Source of the DNA: Owenia fusiformis
Lineage: Eukaryota > Annelida > Polychaeta > Sabellida > Oweniidae
DNA length: 64,000 nucleotides
Direction of reading: 5' to 3'
Assembly: GCA_903813345.2 (NCBI GenBank)
Contig: CAIIXF020000003.1
Location: 11,794,931-11,858,930, forward strand
A program made the translations under genes and the position numbers. Of this stretch, positions 1 through 11,450 are shown piece by piece; position 1 is the stretch's first letter; every line of letters begins with the position of its first letter. The notes beneath the pieces are model-generated. The model was not told the DNA's origin, made no database searches, and saw only the letters and a list, made by a program, of their open reading frames with translations.

Positions 1-414
1 CCTTACGAAGTCTTATCATATAGTTCGTTGTCCTTGTCGACTTATTCTCTCTTTCTATTTGAGAGTAGTGTTTAACATTCAACGTTTTGACTCGAGGCCA
101 GTGCTACTTCCCTTGTCCAGGTATCCCAGATATGACCTTTACACTTTTCTGAATCGCATTGGTAAATTAAAGCATTTTAGAAAGCATCTGCTGTATTGAG
201 TATTCAATTCCCATCGGGCCTTGCGTGGCTGTGATTCGTTTAAAGACGTCACGTGATTGTACGCACCCACCTGGATGGAGATGGGCAGTTAATATGTCTT
301 GTCTGTGTATTACAGTGATGGAATCAATCCAAGATTAAGACGAATTCCGCTCGAGATATATATAAATTGTTAATAACAACAATTGCATTTTAGGCTGAAC
401 TATAACACCCAGGG
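1..414. other. Non-coding, nothing recognised
   Basis: I see no credible reading frame, RNA gene or repeat terminus here. Confidence 0.4.
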
Positions 415-774
415 TTATAATAATATACATGGGCTGGCATATACTGTAACGGTGTATAAACATTTATTTGTTATCGTACACTTATTCGTATTGGCTGGAG
501 GTATGTAGCATACTGAGCCAACGTTACATTTCCTTGGAATCCAGACAAGACACATGGGGAGAATGGCAGGCCCAGTACACGTAGGTTTACCAAGTTGCGC
601 ATATTCAGATGTATTCATATTGTATTTAGTTTGTCCATGCGGTTCGGCTGCGCAAGACGGTAATATACATGGACATCTACCAATGAATGCTTCACGTAAA
701 CTTTTTGCTCTCATCATCTCGGCAAAGAACAGATATAGTTTGAATTCCGAAATGTGGGTAAAACTACGAACCAT
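415..774 (-). CDS. Candidate cysteine-rich exon or small ORF, unknown
   Basis: This 119-codon open frame starts at a real ATG (772-774) and has ten cysteines in its last 85 residues, in pairs such as CPC and CTGPAILPMC. There is no signal peptide at its start. A pyrimidine-rich stretch ending in AG precedes the internal Met-Met, so this could be the last exon of a secreted protein. I do not recognise the family. The base composition resembles the surrounding non-coding DNA, so a chance frame is possible. Confidence 0.2.
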   Translation of the reverse strand: MVRSFTHISEFKLYLFFAEMMRAKSLREAFIGRCPCILPSCAAEPHGQTKYNMNTSEYAQLGKPTCTGPAILPMCLVWIPRKCNVGSVCYIPPANTNKCTITNKCLYTVTVYASPCILL

Positions 775-1944
775 CTATAGACTTCCCCTTCACATTCGTC
801 GTCAGAAAACTAACTTTAACCCTAACTTCGAAAAATTCAACGCTCAGGGTAGTCTTTGAAATGAAATTGAATTTCTGGAAAAGATCGTGTTTGGTGAAAT
901 CGTATATTAAAATGATGGGCAATGGTCCAAAACGACTAAAACAGCGCTAGCATAGTGTAGCTCATACAATAGGTTCCAACTTAAAAGCGAAGTACACGTA
1001 CAACACATGTTTTAAAGGGAGCATACGACTGAAACACCATGAATCAAGATGAGTGACTGAATCTGGACTATTCTTCTTACATCTTTTGCTAAATGTTTTG
1101 TCCGAAACTACAAAAATACGCAAAAATCCTATCATTCCCAGGGCGTGAAATATTGCACCCGCCAATCTCAGAGACGTATACAGTATCCCACTTCATATCA
1201 CATTACTATATTAAAATTGTTATCGTTCTCACTATACTTTAAGGGGCCGAGTCAACATTTCAATGTCCGTACAAAAAAATAATGCGGTGTGACAAAACTC
1301 GCACACATGTACTCGCATAGATTTAAGAACGTTAAGTGGCCATGCACCACACATAGAATCCTAACCCGACTACCATAATTCAATCTGTTCACATTCATTT
1401 GAATACACTTTATACGGTAAAATAGATGGCGTACACGCATGCTCAGCTAAGAAGGTTTAGGGGTACACTGAATTACTCTTTGCATTCGTTCGACTACGCT
1501 TCTTTAAAGAGAGCTTTGAATTTAGTTTATTACTAGATTCTGCGTGCAGGGTAACACTGAATGGCATTTGCATGAAACTAGATGACATCCTTTACATGAG
1601 GATTGTGTTGCATTACAATTGTAAATCTCAATAGCGTAAATGGGCTTTAAAGCTTTTAAAGCTTTTCTTAACCTTTTATCAATGGTCGAACTCCCGTGCA
1701 GTGATATGTATACCGAGACACTGCATAGGAGTTCGATCAATGGTGATTCGGCCAAGTCTTTTTCACAAAACTTGTAAATCCTGGGAATAAATAATTAAGG
1801 TGAATAACTCTATCTGCAAATTAAACTTTCTTTAACAGAAAATAACATACAGAATTCATACTAATACAATTAATTAGTGGTTAAAATGCAGATCTCCTGA
1901 ATGATGAGAATTCAATGAGATTTTATAACTAATAAGCAAACCCC
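775..1944. other. Intergenic; contains one copy of a dispersed motif
   Basis: No gene is recognised. Positions about 1476-1560 carry a motif block (TTTGCATTCGTTCG, then AAAGAGAGCTT, then GCGTGCAGGGTAACACTGAA). Related pieces recur near 8135-8190, on the opposite strand near 31650-31710, and near 35228-35285. Confidence 0.4.
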
Positions 1945-1947
1945 TAA

Positions 1948-2590
1948 TAGGCCAGTCAATTGGTGAAAAAAAACAGCCTAACCTAGGACAAATTGCAATA
2001 GTTTGCAAACTTAGTTTAAATTGTTGATCAATATTCACCTTATATCATATCAAAAATATAGGAAAATATAATTAGTGGACAAATGTCAAATTTTACTTCA
2101 TAGGTACCCCCTACGACCCACCCCTAAATTTGCCTATTTGTTAAAAAATTTTTTTTATCTATAATTGAATAGTTTTTTCAAGATTTCTTGTTATATTATG
2201 ATAATCGAATGACAAAACATAAATTTTTACCTAAGTAAACTTTCATTTGAGGCTTAGAATTTTTTGTTTCACCCTCGACGACCCCAAATGAGTCATTAAT
2301 TAATTGACGTGTCATGTATCTTTTCTTATATTTCTAGACTGGTGCATTCCAAAATGATTAAAAAAATCATGGTGATACATGTATATATGGACATAACATA
2401 TATGGGATACCAGTATCATCAGTGGCATATTGGGGAAGAAAAAATATATATAAGTTTTACATTTTCGCCCCACCCACTTTTGGGGTGACCTTACTTTTGC
2501 TAAATAATTTTCAAACTATGCAGTATTTCCTAACAATTCTACAACTTAAAGAATGATTTGGACATATTTCATCCAATATTAACTTTTATT
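1948..2590 (+). repeat. Left terminal inverted repeat of the 5.5-kb transposon
   Basis: It matches the reverse complement of 6880-7494 in ordered blocks separated by diverged sequence. The level of divergence suggests an old insertion. A run of G at about 2649-2660 lies just inside. Confidence 0.75.
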
Positions 2591-2909
2591 AGAGTTTGGG
2601 ACTCCTGTTTTGGACAAAATTATAACTGCAATTTGAAAAATCTGGAAAATGGGGGGGGGGGGTATTTTTTAAGGCTAATACTGTATGTTTTGACATATAT
2701 ATTTATATCAAACCAAATCAAATGTGCCAATAATAGGCCATGGCACTTATTTATGTGCTTATGTGAAGATATAATAGTGTATTTGTTTAAAATGAAAGTA
2801 CAATCACTGATTTAGAAAGATTTGAGAAATCTTAAAATACTACTCTAGTATCTCAGACTGCTACAAGGCATTGCAGATTTTGGACTTCAAGAGAGATTCC
2901 GGTTGGCAA

Positions 2910-5900
2910 TTAGTCATCGTTATTTATATTTGCACATATTCCTCTATATTCACCACTTGCCATGGAACAGTCCATTCCATTCTTTCGACATGTGCAATGC
3001 ATTGTTGTGCAACCTGTCTTACAATTACATTTGATCACTTCTAAGAGTGAAGAAGGTCCTGCCGGTAAAGTTGTAGCAACTGGGAGATAGTGGACATTGT
3101 TCATTTCTCATCCCCATTCTTCTGGTGGAAGATTTACCCCCATCCTTGCTTGTACTTGATGATATACCCTTAGGCTGTGGTGCTTTGCAGCATCAGATGT
3201 CGGTGGAAGCACTTTTGGATGAACAGACTCTTGACTAGAGGCAGCTTTCTCATGAAACTTTTGTAATCTCAATTTGTTTAAGGTTTGCCCAAGCTTACCT
3301 CCTAATAATGATACAAAGGCAGCTTCTCCTTCTTTTGATATCATGTTTTGTGTGGCATCATGCAATTTAAATGTACAAACACTTTTCTGAAAGACATCAG
3401 ATTTCTTTATCTGCCTTTCTGAGACCCGTTTCCCAACTCCAAATAGCCTTGATGTAGTATCACAGCCAAGAAGCGCATGAATGAATAGGATGTTGCTGCA
3501 CACTATGTCACCAAAAGATAGTCTTGTATCTTTGATATTCCATATTTTGGTTTTGTGTGTGGATTGCTTTGGTTCAGGCTTGAAGAATATGTTGTGTTCA
3601 ATGTTGTGGGCGCGATGAATAAGCAGCACAAGGAAATCAGTGTCATCTCCTACAAGAATTTTCTCAGAAGTTGCAGCACATTTAATTGCAGTCTCTACAA
3701 TGAGAAGGTCTGCATCTGCTCTGACAGCAGAAAAATAAAATTCTGCTTGTTTGTTTGATTCATTAAGAAATCTTCTTTTTTACATTGGAGTTTCATTGTG
3801 TTAATGAATTGGATTACAGTTCCGGTGTTCCCTCCATTTCTACGAAGATGAGTTGCATCTTTTGTGCTAGGGCAATTTTTTGGTACCAATCAAATACTAT
3901 TTTAGCATTTTGGTACCTCAACTGCACATAGTATACATATTGGCTTAAAATGTTCTCCCATGTAAAACCTTTTTGCCAAGGAATGCGATGAAGAAGGGCG
4001 CCTCCATCAATCACATGTTGAACATCTTTGTCACTTGGCCCTTGTAAGGAAGATATTTTTGGTGTCCACAATGCTTCTGCCAGTTGTGATTCTACCGCTG
4101 GTCTCATTACACCTTTTGATTCAGACAAAGCCGGTGGGAAGGAACAAAGCTCATAACCTAGAGCCTCTGACAAATCAAAAGATTGTGTACCAGCTATGGT
4201 AAGGCGTTGAAAAAGCAAAATAGGATCTATGTGTATTTCTTCATTTTTAACCTTGACTGCAGTTTTTGATCCCATGGTCACAACTTGGCTTTTTCTTTTG
4301 AAGGAACACTCAGATACCCTTTTCCCAATCATAGATGCCACAATCACGTTGCCTAATTATTTTGCGTCATATGCATTGACAGAAGAAGCTGCAACTGTTG
4401 CGATGTTACGTAATGATTGTTCAGGAAAAAGGGGATTTCTTTCAACAAAGTATTTCAAGATACACTGAGCATCTGTTACATCTTTGGTGATTCTTGTTGT
4501 TGTTGCATCTTTATGCTGCTCACTTGTGGCATATGTTATATCAGTGAGTTCTTGCATTGCACTGCTTATCTCTCCACATGCAGGTGAGGAAAGAATCCAC
4601 ACCAGACGCTGAATTTCAGCCATGCCCCGGCCTCTCGTGAGACCTCCTGTTGACTTGATGCTTCGCATTAGGCATTGCTCAATTATGAGATCTGCAGACA
4701 GTCCTGCCCATGACCTCACTACAACTAAATCTTACTAGCTGGGGCTGCTGTGACCTATCTGATCGACGAATGACATGTAGCCCATTCATAAAATGGGCAT
4801 ATACCTCTGGGCTCTGTTTTTCAAGGTTATTCATTTTTTGGAGATAAAGATATACAGACTTTAGGTATCGATTGTGACCTGCTGCTGCAAAATATGGCAA
4901 CATATCATGCAAACATTGGAGATGAAGTGTCCAACTCCCAATCCTTTCTCCTTTTATGAAGTTCCTAAATAGGTCGATCATATCCATGTATTGCAACCAT
5001 AGCTTTGCTGTTTTTAGGTTTTGAAGTGAGTCCTTCTCAGCTTGAAGCTTTTCTCCAAAGACTGTTGCAACATCAATTTTTCATCATTGTCATGAATTAC
5101 ATGATTTATTATCTTATAAAGGACAAGATGCAATTCCTTCAGGTCAATATGGGTTGTATCATTCTCTACTTCAACAAATGGTTGTTCCTGTGAATCATTT
5201 TGTTCTTCATTGGTCTGATCAAGATCAATGTCATATATCTGAGCTGCTAACATAGTATTCAATGCACTATCAATCAGAAGGTGGCCTCTAACTGCCCTAG
5301 AAACTTCCTTACCAGATAACATATGACCAACTGTATTTTCAGCATATACCAAGCTTAGGACAGCATTTAATCCTGACCCCTCCATGATGTGGCCTACAGA
5401 GCCAAGAAAACTCATCTCGGTATGAAACCCCCCTAGTCTTACAACCATTTTGTGAAAATCACTGTCTTCTAGCTCATTTTCTACAATTTTGTTTGCTTTC
5501 CACCAAAGTGGCTGATCAAATGTGATGACAGGAGTCCAGCATGAGATGCAACAAACTTCAAAGTGGAGTAGATACATGACATGTCACCTGGGTTCATATC
5601 TATCAAAGGTAGAAACATGACTGAAGATTCACCAGGATGTTCCCCCTGATAAACCATCTGCATAAATCCTGACCAAAGTGGACAAGGAGTCTTAAAAAAG
5701 CAAGGATGATTTCCACACAAGATCAAAGCCTGTTAAAGGTTTATCAAATGATTGTCTCACAAGCTCTTCATACCATAAACTACTAAACATATCATTGTCA
5801 TTTGAATAGAAGTGAGTATTGATGCGACCAATTGCCTCTATGTCTTCTGAAGACACATCATGTCTGATCACTTGCCGAGCTGTTCTCACTTTAGGTGTGA

Positions 5901-6547
5901 CTGTTGCAATGATGCCCATTACATGGAACGTATTCTTTCCATTGAGAGTTCGAACGTTGTGATCTACACTATCTGCAACATGATGTACAACATGATTAGG
6001 AGTAATGTTAGGTATATCTGTGTTTTGCATCAATGCTGCACTCCTTTCAAACTTCTGGACCTCAGAACATGAGCAAGTAAACCCATGTTTGTTAAGTGTG
6101 CCAATCAAAAATCTTGACTGGAAATGATGATGGAGCTGCACACCTAGACCAAGCTGTAATGGGGCCAAAAGGGCATTTGGACGAGTGGCCTACATAATAG
6201 CTTGTTCAATTGATGCTTCTTTGTTTCTAACATCTTTACCAACAAACAACTTGCTCAAAAACATCGACAAAATGTCAGGTAAAAAGTCTAATGACTCATT
6301 GATGGAGGACATTGTGTCATATTCAGGATAAGTTTGGGGAGATTGCTTTTTTGTCCTTTATGGCACTTTTTATCAAACTTGCTGCAGTTTCTATAATTTT
6401 CTCTTTTTCATCTACTTGGTCTCCTTTGTGTTGATGAAAAGCATGCAATATTTTGGCAGCATTGTCAAGAAAGGTAACAATTTGTATTCCTTGGATATGA
6501 CTGATGATAAGGTTCTCACCAAAGAATGCTTTCAGCTCTTTCTTCAT
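2910..6547 (-). pseudogene. Broken transposon protein: transposase-like core, FEN/XPG-like nuclease segment, CXC cluster
   Basis: Reading from 6547 down, the protein continues through at least nine frame pieces, with frameshifts and in-frame stops. Conserved-looking blocks in order are: a segment containing VDHNVRTLNGKNTFHVMG (about 5905-5975), LPLIDMNPGD with CIYSTLKFV (about 5570-5635), TFDQPLWWKA (about 5490-5525), and RLGGFHTEMSFLGSVG (about 5390-5445). Near the C-terminus come DAD (3708-3716), GDDTDFLVLL (DDTD 3636-3647) and LLGCDTTSRLFGVGK (GCD 3459-3467). These have the order and spacing of the acidic and helix-hairpin motifs of FEN1/XPG nucleases (T/S-E-D-x-D-x-L, then LLGCDY..I.GIG). 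The end (2910-3060) is a CXC cluster: CNCKTGC, CTC, and further cysteines. An in-frame TGA at 3108-3110 replaces a Trp expected after EEWG, and a TAA lies at 4357-4359. I recognise the whole protein as a family common in marine invertebrate genomes, usually annotated as uncharacterised. This copy cannot be functional. Confidence 0.75.
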
Positions 6548-6879
6548 GTATTTAAAGCTATAGGGTTCAATTTCACTGTCATTTATGAACTCTCATCTTG
6601 CTAATAAGATCAGTGACGTTTGAAGTCAACTTTGAAGTCGACCCTTGAATTTTAGATGGCGCTAGTGTTTCTAAGTTTCATTTTAAAACTGTTTAATGAT
6701 TAAATAACTAAGAGATAGTGTTTATGGGTCAGGTAACCATGTTGTATTCTCAAATTAGAGTTGATTTAAGCTATAGAGATGTGATATCTCAGTTGTTATT
6801 AAGTGACGGTAATTGGACCCTAATATTTCATCTTGCATCCAACATATTATGAGATTTTTAACAAGACAGGGGAAATAAC

Positions 6880-7494
6880 TCCAATAAAAAGTTATGTACA
6901 AGACAGAATGGGTTATATCTGTATTTTGATATCAAATTTGAGGACATATGTGGTATATATTGGAAGTTATATTGCAAAAGTACAGTAAGGTCACCCCAAA
7001 AGTGGGCGGTGCAAAAAATTGAAATTTTAAATATTTTTTTCTTCAACAATATGCAAGTTGAGAAGTCGGCATTCCATATGTGTATTACCTGTATATAGGT
7101 TATAGGTTGGATAAAGCAATTAAGAAATATATACATTATTATAAAATATTTTGGCCATATGACGACATATTTTGGTGTATTTGGGAGGTAAATTGTCAAT
7201 TGTTGGCACAAAAAAGCATTAAAAGTAGATTTAAATCCACTCTGAATCTTTCCCCTGAACTAATACAACATAAAAACATGTAAAAACTATTCAAATATGG
7301 AGAAATTATTTTTTCCCTTACCCCTAGTCAAAATTGGGGTGGGGGTACCTAAGAAGTGAAATTTCATATTTGTCCACTACATATATTTTCCTATATTTTT
7401 AATATGTTGCTACATATATATCAATTCACCAATTAAACCATGTTTCAAAACTATTGCAATTTGTCAGATGTGAAATCACCAATTGACTGGCCTA
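6880..7494 (-). repeat. Right terminal inverted repeat of the 5.5-kb transposon
   Basis: It is the inverted counterpart of 1948-2590 and ends at the TAA target duplication 7495-7497. Confidence 0.75.
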
Positions 7495-9199
7495 TAATGT
7501 CTTTCAACAAAAAGTAGCTACTTAAGTAGCTCTCTTCATGCCTTAGCGGTTGCTTGATTAATCAGTATAAAGTACTGGCAAAACAATCCTGAAATATTCA
7601 GAATTCAAAAATAAATTGAAATTCAAAAGTTATATTTTTGTATGTTCATAGATTTGGTTAATGCATGAGCAAGTGGAAAATGCTCTCAGAGATGGAATAC
7701 GACGATTGGTCTTTGAAATCATAATACTATTTAACTTTTTAATAGGCTTAAAGATACATATAATAAATTGTTATAAAACCAGCAGCCAGCGTCGACTAAG
7801 GAGACATCAAAAAGTATCTTCACACTGACTTTGTATTGTAACTATAGAGCTATCTTATGAACACTCTGTACATATATTATTGACGTACTGTACAGTAGTG
7901 TTACTTTTAGACTATTTGTGCATAATTCGACAGAATAGCTACTAATAGTACAAGTCCTGCCATTAATAAATATTTTGTTATTCAATTGCTATGCTATGCT
8001 ATGCTATAATATAATGAGCATGGCGAGGCAGTTGCACTGCCAAAAATTGCAGAAAAAATCACATTAGATACACGGACGTTGGTAGGCATGAAGCAAAAAT
8101 CATTTTGGATATAGAAATCTGCTTTTCGATACCTTTTGCATTCGTTCGCATCCTAAGAGAGTTTAGTGATTCTTCGCGCAGGGTTTTTTGAATAAAAACA
8201 TAAAAATCGAATAATAATATAATGATTTTCCCTTGACTTTACATGATAAAGTTAATGAATGTATATATGTTAAGCTCATCCAAACACATGCCGATGGGTG
8301 TTTTAAAGTGAGTGGGTGTAATTAGTTCAACTTCGGTGCACTACACGTACATGTAACAGGCCAGGTACAGTTTAAAATTTGATTTCTTTTCTATTGATCA
8401 GATGAGTGAATAGGGTATAATTAGTTCGTTCAACTTAAGTCGGAATTGCATAACCTTTGCCAGTCAATCATCTTTTGTCTTATTTCTCAGGCTCAAATTA
8501 AAATCAGATGTTTAACAAACCATTATTTTGTTTATTTAATAAAATATAGTTGGTTTAATTGCATGGACAACCTCATCATAGTGACGAAAATTTGTTTGTG
8601 TCAATTCATCTTATATACACACGCCCGGTGATCGGGAAAATGGGATGGAGAGGAGGGGGCGGGCAATTTCTGCTAGAAAACTCAACAAATGATCCTGATC
8701 TTCAGATTAAACTGTAAGAATTGATTGTGTACTTCCTAAGCTATGTTAATTCTTCAAATTTCCTCATTCTTGACAGGCCAACTCTCACTTTCACTCAGTA
8801 AAGGAATGGTATCGAACTTTTTGAACACACGTTTCTCTTAAACCAGTCATAAAAAATCTATAAATTTTACACATCTTCAATTTAATTTAATGGTCATCTT
8901 TTGAATGGTAACAATATAATTTGAAAAAACATATACGTGCGCGTTCATCTATATTGTTTTAGAAAACACATCAAACACTTGTTGTGTTCTTGGTATCATG
9001 TTTCCAGAGTGAAATGAAACATCTTTCCGAACGGAACAAAACGACATAAACACAACATGTTTAGGTCTCTCAATATTGTAATTGTACAAAGGAAATTTTG
9101 GTTGATTTTAAAAAAGTATCTTGTTAATGAAATAAAAGGTTGATCTTGATTTTTATCTATAGTTTTGGGGGGATTTTGTTTTTATTTTTTGAATAGGAA
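7495..9199. other. Intergenic; short microsatellite, no gene seen
   Basis: An (ATGCT)n microsatellite lies at about 7985-8007. A partial copy of the dispersed TTTGCATTCGTTCG block is near 8135-8190. About 8718-8760 resembles 34978-35020 (AAGAATTGATTG, then CCTAAGCTATGTTAATTCTT), suggesting a duplicated non-coding segment. No coding frame is convincing. Confidence 0.4.
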
Positions 9200-11015
9200 C
9201 CAAGATTCCTTTGTATAACTATACTATTGAGAGGTCTCATTTACTGGTCAATATGTTTCCCCACTATGACGTATGGAATGAGTCTTTTGCCTCTTAAAGA
9301 TAATGACTATGACAGGCTAGAGACAGCACACAGGGGAATAGCAAAGAAGATACAAGGACTTCCTATCACGACCAGCAACCAGGCAACCATACAACAACTT
9401 GGTTGGAGAGACGTATTGCAAAGATCGTAGTAGACAAAATCATGTTAGTGTGGCAATTGTTATCTCTACCAATGAACAATGTATATAAGATGATCGCGAT
9501 AATGAGAATCATAACGTATAGAACACGTGATCTAGCTTTAGTGTCCCCTATTGGTGATTGCATGAGAGTAGCTGAACGTCTAGGCATTCAGCACAAAATA
9601 TATGATATGATAGATACAGGAATGGTACCAAGTAAATGCGAATGGAAGAAGATGGTGTCAGATAATACAAGAGAATATGCAATGTGGCAGTGGAAAATAC
9701 AGTGCATGGTCAATCACAACGCTTCCCTATATAGGAATGTACAGGGCGTCAAATAAGTCTGTTCTCCCCCCTTAACTTTTTTAATTCAGAGATAACATAG
9801 GGTTGGTATATATCATCTTAAAGGGAATTTAATTTGCTGATCATACACCAAATCTCAGAGTGATTGGTTAAATTCCAAATTAGAGTATTTTTAGTAATGT
9901 CCATATTTCACTTTTTTAATAGTCTGCATGTCTCCCCCAGCAGCCCGGATGGCCTCAATTCTACGAGCATAAGATCCCGTATAAATCATTCAGAACGTTT
10001 GATTTTATGTGTTATCAACTATTTTGTGATGAAAGATTCCCCTGCTTCAAAGGCTTCCCTGAATGTAACAAATTTTACTCTGTAACGATATTGAGAAACA
10101 TCGAAATCACCCAATGTTGGCATTGTCACTGCAGTATCAACTTTTCACTTTTCATTCACTATTATCTGGTAATTTTACTTGTTTTGACGTAATCAAAGGT
10201 CAACTACAACCTTACAAGAAACATTGTAGCAATTTTATTAGGAAGGGTTTATGATTGATTTTTTGAGGGTGATCAGCATTTTCAATGAGCTTCAAAATGA
10301 TATATGGGAAAGTATGATCAATTTAAAGATAAAAAAGTTAAGGGGGGAGAACAGACTTATTTGACACCCTGTAATACGCATGGCACACCAATCGTGTGGT
10401 GGAAAATTGCATTTCGCGAATGCCAATATATTCGCATATGTAAGACAATGATGATCCTACTAACTGGAGGGAGTAATCTATGTGCTATCAAAGGCAAATG
10501 GGGCGACATGAAAGACAGGCATAACGAGCGACTATGTAAAGCTTGTGGTGAAGAGGATGAGACCTTGGAACATTTCATGTTAAAATGTAAATATTTCTCA
10601 GCCGAACGAAAAATCATTCTAGATATAGTTAAAAATCACTCGCTGATATTGAATCAAAGTAATGAGCAAATTCTAAGACTAATATTTGGTGAAAATGAAC
10701 AATTGGCACCTGATCAGTACATATTAATTGCGAAGAATGTTCATAAAATGTATACATGTGAAAGCAGAGTGTAATTTGCGTATCTCAAATAGTCAAAATA
10801 ACTCCAGAGCATTGGGCCTGTTGCGGTTACGGGTCAACGCGGTAGCCTGGCGTCCGGCCGTTTAATAGGGGGTGCTCTGGATGTGATGTGATTACTGATT
10901 ATGTTCCTTATATGTATATAATGTATATAACTTTTTGCTAATTTATTTTATTTAATAAGAAATTGTACTCTTCAGAATTGGAGGAAATAAAGATACAAAC
11001 AAACAAACAAACAAA
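9200..11015 (+). pseudogene. 3' end of a non-LTR retrotransposon (LINE), frameshifted and interrupted
   Basis: The frames at 9227-9430, 9403-9756 and 10357-10774 together give the C-terminal end of a LINE ORF2 protein. The first piece has the post-palm 'LIYWSICFPTMTYGMSLLPL ... LETAHRGIAKKIQGLP' pattern of LINE reverse transcriptases. The last carries a C-x2-C-x8-H-x4-C zinc knuckle (CKACG ... H..LKC), standard near the end of such proteins. A frameshift near 9410-9430 and a 630-bp DNA element at 9742-10371 break the frame. The untranslated tail runs to a short (CAAA)n array at about 10993-11015, marking the 3' terminus. The copy is 5'-truncated and dead. The clade is not resolved. Confidence 0.75.
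9742..10371 (-). mobile_element. Mariner/Tc1-type non-autonomous element inserted in the LINE
   Basis: Inverted ends begin CAGGGYGTCAAATAAGTCTG and continue through a C/G run and AACTTTTTT (about 38 bp). Both sides are flanked by TA (9740-9741 and 10372-10373), the target duplication of IS630-Tc1-mariner elements. On the minus strand near 9888-9972 a short frame ends SYARRIEAIRAAGGDMQTIK and then a stop, resembling the C-terminus of Tc1/mariner transposases. This therefore looks like an internally deleted autonomous element. A relic of the same terminus lies at 41584-41613. Confidence 0.8.
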
Positions 11016-11384
11016 AACATGTTGTATATGCTATTTTGTTCCAACAAGGTTTGGAAAGACATTTTATTTCATTCTCAAGAATTGGTAGAAATTGCACTAA
11101 AAAATGTTTAAAAAATTACCGTGTTTTTTTAAAAATAATGTTTTCAATGATTGGTTTAAGAGAAAAACATTATTGAATTCACTTCTCCATATCGATACCA
11201 CTCCTTTACTTAGGCCTCTCCAATCCATTTTAAACGTATTGTATCAGAGTTTGTTCAGTCTTAAATCATAATTGTAAGAATTTAAACTCAAAACACGAGA
11301 CACGGTTAGAGTAGGCACATTCCGTATTAGTTTGAAAACACAGAATGAAATCCTGCGCTAAGGGCTGATGTGAAAAAGTCAGTC

Positions 11385-11450
11385 CACCCCGGTGGGGATC
11401 GAACCCACGACCCCTCGCTTATAAGGCGATTGCTCTACCACTGAGCTATA
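11385..11450 (-). tRNA. tRNA-Ile(UAU)-like gene, probably a pseudogene
   Basis: Read on the minus strand, a D-arm (GCTCAGTGGTAGAGC), an anticodon loop CUUAUAA with anticodon UAU, and a T-arm GTGGG-TTCGATC-CCCAC are all intact. The 3' acceptor strand CGGGGTG is present. The 5' acceptor strand that should pair with it is replaced by an AT-rich TATATAC sequence, so the acceptor stem cannot form. A broken echo of the D-arm follows at 11460-11475. It is most likely a truncated tRNA gene or a tRNA-derived repeat. Confidence 0.6.

Larger units (their letters stand above)
1948..7494 (-). mobile_element. Decayed DNA transposon with about 600-bp TIRs and TAA target duplication
   Basis: The two ends are inverted copies of each other. 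The left end reads TAGGCCAGTCAATTGGTGA from 1948, and the right end is its reverse complement finishing at 7494. Both are flanked by TAA (1945-1947 and 7495-7497), fitting a 3-bp target duplication. Homology continues inward for roughly 600 bp, including GGTACCCCC blocks at 2101/7345 and a CCCACTTTTGGGGTGACC block at 2473/6985. The interior carries one minus-strand protein in pieces. The element class is inferred: a TIR transposon whose protein includes an XPG/FEN-type nuclease is reminiscent of the Academ superfamily (AcademX lineage), but I could not test this by alignment. Confidence 0.8.
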
